From positions 33,998,523 to 34,062,522 of the forward strand of contig NC_091312.1 of assembly GCF_038502225.1 (NCBI RefSeq): a DNA stretch of 64,000 bases, in the 5' to 3' direction. Positions 1-10,450 of the stretch are shown piece by piece. Each line of letters starts with the position of its first letter. The stretch's first letter is position 1. This stretch comes from Cherax quadricarinatus. Lineage: Eukaryota > Arthropoda > Malacostraca > Decapoda > Parastacidae. The position numbers and the translations under genes are program-made. The notes beneath the pieces were generated by a model. The model was not told the DNA's origin. It did no database searches and worked only from the letters and a program-made list of their open reading frames with translations.

Positions 1-730
1 AAGCTACATCACCAACTAAGAGTTATATCAGCCTGGAAAAACCGATGGCAGGTAATATTTGCTCCTGAGAAAACATAAATGATGATGGTCTCTAGGCACC
101 ATGATGGTAATGCCAGAGCAGTAGTAGGTATGAATGGGAGAGTGTTAGTGCCCGGGGACAAAGTTGATATCCTTGGGGTGAAATCTGACTCCAAACTGAC
201 CATGAAGAACTACGTTGTAAATCTTGCAAACAAGGCAGCCGAGAAGTTTACCGCACTTCGGCGTATCTCGCTCTGCTCGACAGTAGGGGTTGCAAGATTC
301 AGTACGAGATACAAGTACAAGTATGTTCCTCTTTCTTGGACTGCCAGCCCCCATCTCATCTGCGACTGCTTGACAGAGTAGAGAACAGAGCAAGACGCCT
401 CATCTCTCGCCTGGACCTGTCCTGGATGATCTGTCATTTCAGCAGAGTCTTCAACACAAGGCCAACACTGTCAAAGTACCACACTTGGTTCCACTCCGAG
501 GACAGCGAGAAGTGAGCTTCTACACCACAAGACGAGCAGCAAGCAGCAACTTTACTCTGTACCCTTCTCCAGAACATCACTTCATCTGAGATCATTTTAT
601 TCCTAAGATGACTAGAGTCTGGAACATGTTTGTACAGCATAATGGCATCAACGAAATAGTTGATCAAATGAAATTGCTGGCTCACAGATGGCTCTAGCTT
701 CACCCTCTTCCCTACTTGTATGTCTCATAA
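1..730 (+). pseudogene. jockey-like LINE: C-terminal RT remnant and 3' UTR
   Basis: Decayed 3' end of a non-LTR retrotransposon. Around 79-260 the plus strand reads VSRHHDGNARAVVGMNG and then DILGVKSDSKLTMKN, the region after the RT palm in jockey-type LINEs where a predicted-structure block (NILGV.DSKL) is followed by a helix rich in A and L (NLANKAAEKFTALRRIS). The frame then breaks near 265, and a later frame reads PLSWTASPHL (about 330-357), the usual sequence after the conserved arginine-rich helix. Further shifts follow. The stretch 700-730 with AATAAA resembles a 3' UTR. The window starts inside the element, so its upstream part is not visible. Family assignment is by motif recognition only; it could be another jockey or CR1 group member. 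Confidence 0.65.
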
Positions 731-763
731 CAATAAAAAAGGGCTTTTAAATGAGCTGATATA

Positions 764-832
764 GATAACAGTTCTTAGCTTGTCAATAAAGTTAGGAATC
801 CTTAACCTAACCTTGTCAAACTCTGTGTAAAA
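764..832 (+). repeat. LINE 3'-tail-like segment, copy 1 (second copy at 2396-2470)
   Basis: About 70 bp with AATAAAGTTAGGAATCC and a run of A. A near-identical segment lies at 2396-2470 just after the Tc1-like element. Both run into purine-rich DNA. This is likely the 3' end of the LINE that ends here, or a duplication of the site. Confidence 0.6.
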
Positions 833-990
833 AAAGAGGAGAGGAGAGAGAGGGAAGAAAGAGAAGAGAGAGAGAGGGAAGGAGAGATGAGAGGAAGAGA
901 GAAGAGAAAGAATAGAGAAAGAACAGAGAAAGAAGAGATGAGAACGAAAAGAAGAGAAAGAAGAGAGGAGAGTGAGGAGAGAGGAGAGTG
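832..990 (+). repeat. purine-rich (GA) low-complexity tract
   Basis: About 160 bp in which nearly every plus-strand base is G or A, with irregular GAGA, GGAA and GAAA blocks. It does not have the regular period of the (AG)n tract at 21573. It gives Ser/Leu-rich shadow frames on the minus strand that are not genes. Confidence 0.85.
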
Positions 991-1003
991 CACGTTGATG
1001 TAG

Positions 1004-2390
1004 TGCTAGTCACGGCATTATGCCGAATGAGCACCCAGGCATCATGCCGTGATGAAAATCAAAGGCTTACCATACAGGGGGGGGTCTTTTCTTGTCAGTG
1101 CATTATGCCGGGTAGCAGCCGTTAGTATGAGATCACAGTCTTCCGTCACACTCCACAGTGACTCATCAGTGCTCACGTGAATGCCATGGTGAGACAGTGT
1201 TGCATTTTTGTCTCTCATCTGCCCCATCTTTTGTCCGGTGTTCCCTCTGGTTTTGGGTATACATGTTTGATTATGGGTAAAAGGAATACTAATACCTGAA
1301 ACTATAGCTCAAACCACAGGGCTTCACAAAGCTGGGCACCAGACGAAAGAAATTGTGGAGAATGTCGGTGTGTGTGTGAGCATTCAGTGAGGAACTGGGT
1401 GCAGCGTTTCAAGGCTGGTGGCGGTGTCTAGTTACCGTCTGCCAAACCTCGGCCTGGCCCCTCGAAGAAGACATTTGTTCGTAACTTAACCATGATAAAG
1501 AAGCAGATAGTACACCTAAGATAACTGCTAGAGAACTGAAAGAAAAGAACCCACATCTTCTTTCAGAGGTGTCTGTAAGAACTGTTAACAGACATGTGTC
1601 AGAACTGGGCTACAGTAGTCACCACCAGGTGAAGAAACCAATCCTCTCCAAGCCACAGAAGAAACATAGGCTGGATTATGCAAATAAATATCTTCACTGG
1701 AATCCTCAACAGTGGTCTAAAGTACTTTGGAGTGATGAAGCAACCCTCACCGTCACCTGTAACCATGGGGGACGTGTGTACCGGCCCAGAGATAGTGACC
1801 CGCTAGACCCACGCTACACCTGTGGGACCACCAAACACCCAGACTCGCTCATGGTTTTGGGTTTCAGTGCTCAGAGTTTTGGTGAACTCACTGTGTTACC
1901 CAAAAACCAGTATATGAACCAGTATAATTATCTGGAGTTACTGTATGACAATTTACCCGAGGTGTTTCACAAGTGTGGGGCTACGGTTTTTATGCAGGAT
2001 GGTGCACAGTGTCATACTGCCAAATCTGTAGTTCAGTGGCTTAAGGACTGAAGTGAGGTTCTTTAATGACTGGCCAGGTAATTCCCCATACCTAAACCCT
2101 ACTGAGAACCTCTGGTCAATAGTGAAACGAAGTTTACTGAGCAAGGATATCAGTTCCATCCCGCGGCTGGAGGCTGTTCTACATGAGGCATAGAGTAATA
2201 TACCTCCCTAAACCCTCAAAAATTTGTGTAAGGGTCTTCCTACACAGCTGAGGGACATGATTAAGCGTAAAGGACGCAGCACCAAGTATTAAAACCTCAG
2301 TAAGTGTGCAAATATATATAATCTTTCACGGTATGTGTTTGTGTTTTGGTACGTGTGTGGGAGTGGGGCAGCATAATGCCGTGACTAGCA
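1004..2390 (+). mobile_element. Tc1/mariner-like DNA transposon, 1387 bp
   Basis: A perfect 20-bp terminal inverted repeat defines the ends: 1004-1023 reads TGCTAGTCACGGCATTATGC and 2371-2390 is its reverse complement. Related subterminal copies of GCATTATGCCG lie near 1099. The interior encodes a Tc1-type transposase with one visible frame break. I could not see a TA target duplication at these boundaries, so the true termini may lie slightly outside, or the ends have mutated. Length is usual for Tc1-like elements (1.3-1.6 kb). Confidence 0.85.
1310..2292 (+). pseudogene. Tc1-like DD34E transposase, frameshifted
   Basis: Cut-and-paste transposase remnant. The longest open part is 1569-2051. 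Visible in order: an N-terminal helix-turn-helix-like stretch (VSVRTVNRHVSELGYSS, near 1569-1618), the first catalytic aspartate in LWSDEA (about 1729-1746), the second in MQDGAQCHTA (about 1992-2021), then GNSPYLNPTENLW with the catalytic glutamate (about 2074-2112). A one-base excess near 2050 (GACTGAAG) moves the frame between the second Asp and the Glu; allowing for it, 34 residues separate them, the DD34E spacing of the Tc1 group. The canonical PGQSPDLNPIENLW is altered (GNSPYLNPT). The 5' part before 1569 also seems to change frame. Inactive as it stands. Confidence 0.85.
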
Positions 2391-2395
2391 TTGCA

Positions 2396-2470
2396 GGTAA
2401 TAACTCTTAGCTTGTAAATAAAGTTAGGAATCCTTACCCTAACCTTGTAAAACCCTGTGTAAAAAAAAGG
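2396..2470 (+). repeat. LINE 3'-tail-like segment, copy 2
   Basis: Repeats 764-832 almost exactly (AACTCTTAGCTTG, AATAAAGTTAGGAATCC, then an A run and GA-rich DNA). The two copies bracket the Tc1-like element and the purine tract. Confidence 0.6.
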
Positions 2471-2667
2471 AGGATTGGAAGAGAGATGAGAGTAAGTAGA
2501 GAGAGAGAGAGGTGTTTCAATTCAGTTCTTGTAAGGCTTGAGTCAGTAAGATACAGGACACTGGAGGTTGTAAATCTTACTATGAAAGTGTTAAGTTCGG
2601 TGAGTAACTGCAAGCTTCCCTGCCACTCCCTGACCCTGGTACAGCTGCTCGCAAAACATTCTTAACC

Positions 2668-2760
2668 TCCACTCATTCAACAGGGGTTGCCCCCTTGATG
2701 CTGGTGAGGAGCTTTTGATCCAAGGAAGTGGAACTGCCCTCCCTTAAATTTCATCAAACT
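2668..2760 (+). repeat. SINE-like family, partial diverged copy
   Basis: Contains CCTTGATGCTGGTGAGGAGC, TTTTGATCCAAGGAA and GTGGAACTGCC, matching the head of the short family best defined at 52653-52823. Strongly diverged and without the ATAAT tail. Confidence 0.55.
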
Positions 2761-2954
2761 TAATTGTCTCCTTAAGAAAACTGGACGGGTTGGGTAAACT
2801 CCATTCGTTAATAAAACCAATAGTCATATCTCAGATAGACCTTCTGCCTTATTTTCATTAACACTTATTATTTGTACAATAACTTTTTTTTTTATTAATT
2901 TTCATTTTATCTTTTTTATCACTTTTATATTTTTATTAATTTTTGCTAATTCAA

Positions 2955-3120
2955 TCAAGGAAGGTTCCTTCATGTTGGTGAGGGGCTCTTGATTTAGGGA
3001 ATTGGATATGTGCTCCAGTTCCCCGAATTAAGCCTGAATGCCTTCCACATCCCCCCCCCAGGCGCTGTATAATCCTCCGGGTTTAGCGCTTCCCCTTGAT
3101 TATAATAATAATACTAATAA
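2955..3120 (+). repeat. SINE-like family, near-complete copy with ATAAT tail
   Basis: Nearly identical to 52653-52823: a head with AAGGAAGGTTCC and TGTTGGTGAGGGGC, a middle with CCCCGAATTAAGCCTGAATG, a C run, CGGGTTTAGCGCTTCCCC and a tail of ATAATAATA. No clear target duplication. The tail-ended, short, multi-copy structure is SINE-like, but no confident pol III A and B boxes were seen. Confidence 0.75.
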
Positions 3121-3219
3121 TAATCTCTACTGTATCCTCATATCTGTATTTTCTCCTGTAACTGGCAGCATGTTGTTGAACAAGACACAAGATAATGGTG
3201 CCATGATGAATAAGACATG

Positions 3220-3915
3220 TGTGGAAAATTGCATTTAGCTGAATGTATCATTATATACATAACAGTAAATGAGCATAGATAATTATTATTTATCAGTTAG
3301 ACAAGTAGGAATTTGGGACACCTAGGTCGCAAAAAAATGTTCCCCTTCGATACCTACAACTGTCATATCCACAAGTTGCTCTGGACCTATTAATTAAATG
3401 AAATATACATCACCAGGAATGCTGGTAAATATATAAATTTGTGGACTGTATATTAAATTAAAAAATGATTATATATAAATACACATTTATATAACGGAAA
3501 GAGAATATCTTAATATCACTCACCAATTTGACTGGAGATTAATGTGCATCATACTCAGAAAACCTCACTGTCTATCTATGAAAATAACACTGGCCAGGTT
3601 ACTACATAAGACTTATCTGAGGTTCCTGGAGCTGTCTTGTCCAGTCGCCTGATATCTCAAGTTATGCAGGACTGCACATCCAACAATTTCATCTCCTATT
3701 TGAGAGGTGTCAACCCAATTTTACCTCTAGAGCACGAAAAATCTTCACATTATTAAATAACGCCTTACTCCATTCAAACAACAATGGCGAGTCTTTCTGC
3801 GCAGACGCAGGCTCAGTTTCCCATTTTCCATAACCTAATTTTTATTAATACAATATAGGCCATCTATTTACCTATAAATTACCGTATTTCCGGAAAATAT
3901 ACAGTATTTTCCACA
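3220..3915 (-). mobile_element. solo LTR of the BEL/Pao family, 696 bp
   Basis: On the minus strand this aligns along its whole length with the LTRs at 31534-32240 and 37289-37996, though clearly more diverged. It begins TGTGG and ends CCACA on the plus strand (TG...CA ends) and is flanked by the 5-bp direct repeat ACATG (3215-3219 and 3916-3920), an intact target duplication. No internal element sequence is attached, so it arose by LTR-LTR recombination. It is older than the full element. Confidence 0.9.
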
Positions 3916-3959
3916 ACATGGTGACGGCAACATGTTGATGGATAAGACACATTACGATG

Positions 3960-4010
3960 GTATTATAATCAAAACAATTGTTAAACCCACAAGGGTCATA
4001 CAGCACTGCA
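3960..4010 (-). repeat. SINE-like family, tail fragment
   Basis: Reads ATTATAATCAAAACAATTG then TTAAACCCACAAGGG and CATACAGCA, the minus-strand version of the tail end of the 52653-52823 family. Truncated. Confidence 0.5.
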
Positions 4011-4231
4011 TGATGATGGTAACATGTTCTTTAACATTACTTTTTATAGATTAGTCTAAAAATTATTTAAAATTTCTTTCTATCTCGATTAATTTATTTC
4101 TGCCACATAAATGATAATTACTCTCCAGGTTTTTCAACAGTCTACTAACATCGACCTTTTGTTTACATTGAGGACATGTTCATCCTAGTTATAACTCTCT
4201 TAGCCAATATAAATCTGCCTTTTCTGTCAAA

Positions 4232-4233
<2 letters not shown>

Positions 4234-4304
<71 letters not shown>
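4234..4304. repeat. (TA)n microsatellite
   Basis: About 35 TA units with one TATTATAT irregularity. It runs directly into the MITE terminus at 4305. Confidence 0.98.
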
Positions 4305-4845
4305 GTCGTGCCGAATAGGTAAAACTGCTCAATTAGCAAGAACTCATTTAAAATTAAGTCCTTTCTAAAATTTTCTCTTACACGTTTAAAGATATAAATT
4401 TTTCATTTGTGTTTGTATAAAAGTTAACAATTTTGTACCAAAAGAACCTTGGAAAACTTACCTAACCTTATTATAACAAGCGCAATTTAATTTAGCCTAA
4501 TCCAGCTAAATATATTTTAGATAAGTTTACAATAATTTAATAATAAAGTAAATTTTTTCTCACAGTGGATTTTCGTTTGCCTTATTATATTTTTTTAAAT
4601 CGCCACAACACACACACACTCGTTAGAAAAACTTTCACCATCATTCACTCCATCACTGTTCAGAATGATTTTAGATAAGTTTACAATAATTTAATAATAA
4701 ATAAACACAGTGGAATATATTTTTTCTCGTTAGGTTCAGAATGATTTTTGCGAAATTATTGCATACACAAATTTTCGTTTGCCTTATTCGGCAAGAGCGT
4801 TGTTATTTATGCCAAAATTGCATAAATCGCCACAACACACACCAA
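4305..4845 (+). mobile_element. TA-nested MITE, chimeric and 3'-broken copy
   Basis: Starts with the terminus GTCGTGCCGAATAGGT directly after (TA)n and follows the same about 390-bp sequence seen intact at 21925-22313. Near 4555-4735 it departs: an internal piece (TTAGATAAGTTTACAATAA) occurs twice, AAATCGCCACAACACACAC also occurs twice (about 4597 and 4823), and about 30 bp matching the 3' UTR of the nearby LINE family (ACTTTCACCATCATTCACTC) lies between. The 3' terminus is missing and sequence passes straight into a LINE at about 4846. No coding capacity; presumably mobilised in trans. Confidence 0.8.
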
Positions 4846-5865
4846 CCACATTGCCCCCCTATCCACCCTGTCATACGCCTTTTCCAAATCCATAAATGCC
4901 ACAAACACCTCTTTAGCCTTATCCAAATACTGTTCACTTATATGTTTCACTGTAAACACCTGGTCCACACACCCCCTACCTTTCCTAAAGCCTCCTTGTT
5001 CATCTGCTATCCTATTCTCCGTCTTACTCTTAATTCTTTCAATTATAACTCTACCATACACTTTACCAGGTACACTCAACAGACTTATCCCCCTATAATT
5101 TTTGCACTCTCTTTTATCCCCTTTGCCTTTATACAAAGGAACTATGCATGCTCTCTGCCAATCCCTAGGTACCTTACCCTCTTCCATACATTTATTAAAT
5201 AATTGCACCAACCACTCCAAAACTATATCCCCACCTGCTTTTAACATTTCTATCTTTATCCCATCAATCCCGGCTGCCTTACCCCCTTTCATTTTACCTA
5301 CTGCCTCACGAACTTCCCCCACACTCACAACTGGCTCTTCCTCACTCCTACAAGATGTTATTCCTCCTTGCCCTATACACGAAATCACAGCTTCCCTATC
5401 TTCATCAACATTTAACAATTCCTCAAAATATTCCTTCCATCTTCCCAATACCTCTAACTCTCCATTTAATAACTCTCCTCTCCTATTTTTAACTGACAAA
5501 TCCATTTGTTCTCTAGGCTTTCTTAACTTGTTAATCTCACTCCAAAACTTTTTCTTATTTTCAACAAAATTTGTTGATAACATCTCACCCACTCTCTCAT
5601 TTGCTCTCTTTTTACATTGCTTCACCACTCTCTTAACTTCTCTCTTTTTCTCCATATACTCTTCCCTCCTTGCATCACTTCTACTTTGTAAAAACTTCTC
5701 ATATGCTAACTTTTTCTCCCTTACTACTCTCTTTACATCATCATTCCACCAATCGCTCCTCTTCCCTCCTGCACCCACTTTCCTGTAACCACAAACTTCT
5801 GCTGAACACTCTAACACTACATTTTTAAACCTACCCCATACCTCTTCGACCCCATTGCCTATCAC

Positions 5866-5868
<3 letters not shown>
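4846..5868 (-). pseudogene. LINE RT fragment (TA-associated LINE family), truncated both ends
   Basis: An open minus-strand frame (4846-5865) covers the linker and first half of a LINE reverse transcriptase. Visible from N to C: a lysine/arginine-rich linker (SDWWNDDVKRVVREKK, VKRVVKQCKKRA), the RT entry region KMKGGKAAGIDGIKIEMLKAGG, LYKGKGDKRECKNYRGISLL, DEQGGFRKGRGCVDQ and the motif A region AFMDLEKAYDRVD. It stops at GAMW, before the FADD catalytic motif, where it joins MITE sequence. Its upstream end abuts (TA)n. The product is close to the plus-strand copy at 38689. It has no internal stop, so it is young, but it lacks the endonuclease and the RT active-site half. Confidence 0.9.
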
Positions 5869-5922
<54 letters not shown>

Positions 5923-5946
5923 ATATATATATATATATATATATAG

Positions 5947-5977
<31 letters not shown>
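5869..5977. repeat. (TA)n microsatellite
   Basis: About 54 units, interrupted once by CAA and once by GC. It lies between the LINE fragment and a tRNA-like sequence. Confidence 0.97.
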
Positions 5978-5982
<5 letters not shown>

Positions 5983-5989
5983 AAAAGAT

Positions 5990-6057
5990 GGAAGGTGGGT
6001 TCGAACCAAGGTTCCGAGATTAGCAGGTCCAGCACTTTACCGCTGAGCTAAGGAGCT
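5990..6057 (-). pseudogene. tRNA-derived sequence (not a functional tRNA)
   Basis: On the minus strand it has an A-box-like TTAGCTCAGCGGTAAAGTGC and a B-box GGTTCGAACCC with a TTTTT run just beyond. The candidate anticodon loop CTGCTAA would read GCT (Ser). The acceptor strands do not pair, the anticodon stem is poor and the T stem has only three pairs, so it is a tRNA relic or SINE head and not a gene. Confidence 0.5.
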
Positions 6058-6059
6058 TC

Positions 6060-7665
6060 TAAACGGAAAGTTCATTACGATTTGTATCGCTCACCCCGGC
6101 TCATCTTTTTTATGTCCTCATCCTACACGTCTAGTGTTCTGTACACTGATGCCATTTACAATTTTATATTTTCGAATTTATTTTTCAATTATATTTTCCA
6201 GGTATGTACTATCATTTCTTCCTGCCTTATCTGATTCTGTTCGAATTTCGTCATTTTCTGTAGCAATTCAGCTATTTTTTTTCCTTATCGTTTTCCAGAT
6301 TTTACTGTGTTACTATATTTCAGACGGTACGTCTGCCATTTTGTTAACAATGGATGCCACTGCTTAAATTTTCTTCAAATTTGTTTTAAGTTTCTTTCGT
6401 GAGAACTGCTTTTCTTCGATTTCATAAGATCATTCACCCATGCTACCCTCGGTAACGGCCCAGGTAGATCTTCCTTAATACATGCTGAGTTCCTAACACT
6501 ACCCCCCCACATTCTTGTGAAAATATTCAACGCATACTTCTGCTACTACACCCAACATTCATTCAGTGGGCGTTCCTGCTACTACTCAACCTTCACTACA
6601 TGTTCCAGCACAAACATGCTCCAAAGCTCGTGAAGTCAGAGATTCAAGCCCATCAATATCCTTTAGAAATTATTACTACTTCCAATGGACCATAAGAAAC
6701 AGGATAGGAGAGAGCGCAGCATCAGGATAAGAAAGAACTCAACATCAGGAAAGAAGAAAACTCGGTATCAGGCAGATAGGAGAACACGCTTAGTTTGCGC
6801 AGGCCAGCTTACCAGAGCGTCAATCAGCTTCACAAAATACATACATGGCAGCCAGAGATTGTGGACCGCCTGAAGGGACAGTCAGGCGCCCGGGCCAACC
6901 CCTCCACTTTCCCGCAGATGGATCGTGCTGCTAATGAATATAATATACCTGTGGAAGGCGCGGCAGGAGGCAGGCAAGTGCTCCTTACCGTCTGCTGAAC
7001 TCATACTTATGGACGAAGTGTCGGCTATTTCTTAGACTTGTGGCAGAGATGTATTACAGGCATTTCAACCCTCAGTTTACATGAAGACTTACCAGTTACT
7101 CAACACACCGAGGAGAATCGTAGCCATAAAACTGGTTCTCTTATCTTTGACAGTGACAAGATACATGAAGGTATACCATCCTGCCTCACTGTGGCAGTGA
7201 TGGAATTAACCAAGTACAATTATGCAGCGATTACGAGACGTAGGACAGTCTTCACCACTCCTGGCGCTAAATTTCCAACTGGGGTTAACTCTCCACATGG
7301 AGTACAATAAAAAATGTGGTAGTTACTCCTGACTCAGGAAAGGGTTGGCTCTGAATAGTTTTCATCCTCTGCACTAAAAGAGAGGATAACTGTCTTTGCA
7401 GGAGTTTCAAGAGCAAAGAGAAAGGTTGATATGATGGTTCTGGGGAGAAGGGGTTGTAGTCCGAAGAAAACTCAGATATTATAGTTTCTGTAGTCAGAAA
7501 AAAATCATCGTTGGCTGACTGTGTAAGCTCGGTGTCTTAATAAAAAAAGAGTAAGAAGAGTAAGTGATGGGTTTCTTAATCCAGAGAAAAAATAGTAAAA
7601 TGAATTAGTAGGTGCTGGGTATTCTAGTCCAATTAAAACAGCAGAAGGACAGGAGGACCAGGAGT
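6060..7665. other. no recognisable gene or repeat
   Basis: About 1.6 kb of unique-looking sequence. Short open frames (6134-6367, 6685-6998, 7038-7310) have no motif I recognise and no supporting splice structure. 6480-6620 is rich in ACTAC and CAACATTC strings. Confidence 0.5.
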
Positions 7666-7669
7666 GATA

Positions 7670-7870
7670 ACGACGTACAAAATAATGAGAGGTATTGATA
7701 GGATGGTCAGGGATACTGCTCTAGAGACGATAAAGCAGAAACACGGGGACACAGCTCAAGTTGAAGACACAGATGAGTGGCAGGGATGTTAAAGTATTTC
7801 TTTAACCTTAGAATGGTCAGGAAGTGGAACGTCCTGGACAGTGGAGTGGTAGAGCCTGTAACAATTTAAG
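7670..7870 (+). pseudogene. LINE C-terminal scrap (CR1-like)
   Basis: Heavily decayed. Strings such as KYFFNLRMVRKWNVLDSGVVEPVT (frames combined by eye from 7790-7860) resemble the C-terminal end of CR1-type LINE proteins, where FF.H....WN.LD precedes the stop. Several stops and shifts are present. Homology is suggested and not proven. Confidence 0.35.
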
Positions 7871-10200
7871 AAGCCGTACGACAGAACTCTCGAAGCCAGG
7901 AGAGAGTAAACTTGGTAGGGGCCAGCGAAGAGGCGAGGCTAGGAGCAGAGATTCGACTCCTGCCATCACTTATAGGCGAGTACACACTGATTTCACACCT
8001 AAATCTAATTTTAATTTGACCATATACTATTACACAGACGTTGTTACTAACAAATTATTCGGAAGTGGAGAACGTGGGTTATTAGCACGTTTTGATCCCT
8101 CGGTAGTATCAGATTAATAAGGTCATATAGAGATACCAACACTGGCAGCTGGCACTCAAAATTCTTAAGAATTCAGAGTGTGTCAGCAGACAGGGTGTCC
8201 TAATGAAACTGAGCACGTGAAAAGCAAATTATAAAGCTAAATACGTCTTCAATCACGTCCTGTTCCTTTATAAAATCTAGCGACCACTTATTTTATTCGC
8301 ATTAATAGTGTAATAAATATACATTATGGCAAATGACGTGTTATATAATCTGCTGGTAGTTATTATTACCTTGTAAGATAAACTAAATTAAATTATTTGA
8401 AGACAAAAGATTAAAATGTTGAAGTTTACAGCTCTGTATTTGTCTTTGTTAACATAATTAACTATATAATAACGAAAAATGGAAAGTAAATTATACCACA
8501 TTTTATAATTCGTTGTTTTCCACTCTTATGTGGACGGTTGAGAGAGCAAACCTACGGTAATACAGATTAAGAGGTAGGGATTATGTATCTTGGATTTTGA
8601 AGCGAGGTAAACCAACTCTTAAAATTCCTTGCTACCTATAAGAAGAGAGGTTTCAAAAAGTCAGTAGTAGAATTAAATAGAATTTAAAGGTACATGACAA
8701 TCTTATTTTCCATACGCGATTAATGTGATCAACATTTTTCAGGAAACGTGTAAAACTGTCATCGTCCATAAAAGAATACATTAATCGCACGATGCCCCCC
8801 CTTTTTTCCTTTGCAAGATAAGAGCAAAATATCAAACTAAAAGAAACTGTATCAATATGCCCAATAGTCCTTGTCCTTATCACCTTGAACGAGTCTTGAA
8901 TGAGGGGACTAGCCCCCTTCCACACCCCCGTTCTCGTTCTAAAGTATAGCACACAAGGAAATTACAATCTCAACTCAACGGTCTTCATCGAGCAATCAGT
9001 AATTGAACGTAACGATAACGAAATCTCCAATATATAATATTTTTCTCTGGAAAATCTCCCGTGTCCCCTCAACTCTTAAATCCGCGAGGCGATAGATGGA
9101 CCATAGACTAATTACGAGGTGGACTAGAAACTGATTGGATGGACACTGTCTCACACAACACCAGGTGTGCGATGCATGGGAAAACTGTCACTGTATCCTG
9201 GCACATTCTTGTGACACCTGCCCAGGAACAGAAGCTACGACGGTGAAGAAGAGAAGGTAGGGTATGGGAGAAAAGGAACTTTAGAAAATACACTGACTTG
9301 CGTCCTCTCACTCCTAGAGAAATGGTTATATCGTATTATCCCAGATTTTAGTGTCAGTAGTGCTTATAAGACTACCGAGGGAAGAAGGGAAGGGATGGGG
9401 GTAGGCCAAGTGAGGTGTGGATGCTGGATCATGATGCACAACTCTTTCCCGACACAAACAACGAAAATAAGTCTTCCCTTGTAGAGTTGCTGCTTGTAGT
9501 AGGGCGGGTCCCTACATGAAACCCTCCCCCCCCCTACAAACACCAACTCTACGAGGGAAAACTTATTTTCGTATGCTCTTCTATCTATATACTGCATAAG
9601 GTCACGTGCGTGAGGAATACAGCACCAGTGCTACTGCTCAGGTCTGAGCTACTGTAATAAATATGTCAAACATTTCGTTCTGGCGTTCGGAGCCGACACT
9701 GATTTAAAAAAAAAAATAGTTTTGGTCTAAATTGCTGATGAATTACACAACTGGTGTGTACAAGGAATACAGTAATATTACTATCACAAATGGAAAGATA
9801 AATAGGCTAGATTAGAACCTTTAAACAAACCGACTTTTACTGTTCACAATGAATATATAATATGTCAAAATATCTTGCTAGTTAATTTATGATAAATTGA
9901 GAAAGTATCCCAGATTTGCTTGCAACAAATACAAAAGTTTATATGTAAATGGTCAGATGTTCACCTGTTATTCCTTAAGGTCTAGTTTCCAGGCTGTGTG
10001 TGTATGCAAATGCTCTTGTGATAACGTCCACAAGATAAATATGGGACGCATTATAAACTAGCTGCGTCGGCGTCAAAATATAAAATCTTAATCAAGTCAT
10101 TTGTAACCCGGTTTTAAGACATGCACTTTAGACTAAAATATTCCTGTCGAAAATTATGGTCTGGAAAAAAAAAGATAGGTGACCAACTGCCAACACCAAA
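7870..10200. other. no recognisable gene or repeat
   Basis: About 2.3 kb of AT-rich DNA. The open frames at 8653-8952, 9108-9311 and 9364-9597 (all minus) have no recognisable motif. I see no splice-supported exon, RNA gene or inverted-repeat element. Confidence 0.5.
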
Positions 10201-10204
10201 TAAA

Positions 10205-10450
10205 AAGATCAAAATTACAGGGATCGCCTAAAACCTCTCAAACTACTCGCTGGAGCGCAGGCTAGAAAGATTAATCATAATCTACCCCTGGAAAATACTG
10301 AAGCAATGGTTCCAAGTCTGCACACTGAAATAATTCTTACAACAGCAGGAGACATGGTTGACGGTGCAAAATACCCTCAATGAAAAGTAGAGGTGCAATC
10401 CAATAAGCTATCTCGCTAAGCATTAAGTGTTAAGACTTTTCAACAACCTC
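10205..10450 (+). pseudogene. jockey-like LINE C-terminal scrap
   Basis: Nucleotide strings (TACTCGCTGGAGCGCAGGC, CCTGGAAAATACTGAAG, CCAAGTCTGCACACTGAAAT, AAAATACCCTCAATGAAAAG, TTCAACAACCTCC) follow the order of the C-terminal coding region seen better at 51139-51777 and 56600-56960 (ERRRERYM, TWKILEGLVPNL, NIPPMKSRG, LFNCLP). Many small deletions, so no frame remains. Confidence 0.6.

Noticed and set aside
4085..4500. CCTAACC-like strings as telomeric TTAGG repeats
   Set aside because: Single occurrences inside the MITE, not tandem arrays.
5102..5788. 228-codon plus-strand ORF rich in Ser, Pro and Leu
   Set aside because: Antisense shadow of the LINE RT on the minus strand.
5990..6057. Functional tRNA-Ser(GCT) gene
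   Set aside because: The A and B boxes look good but the acceptor and anticodon stems do not pair, so it is a relic.
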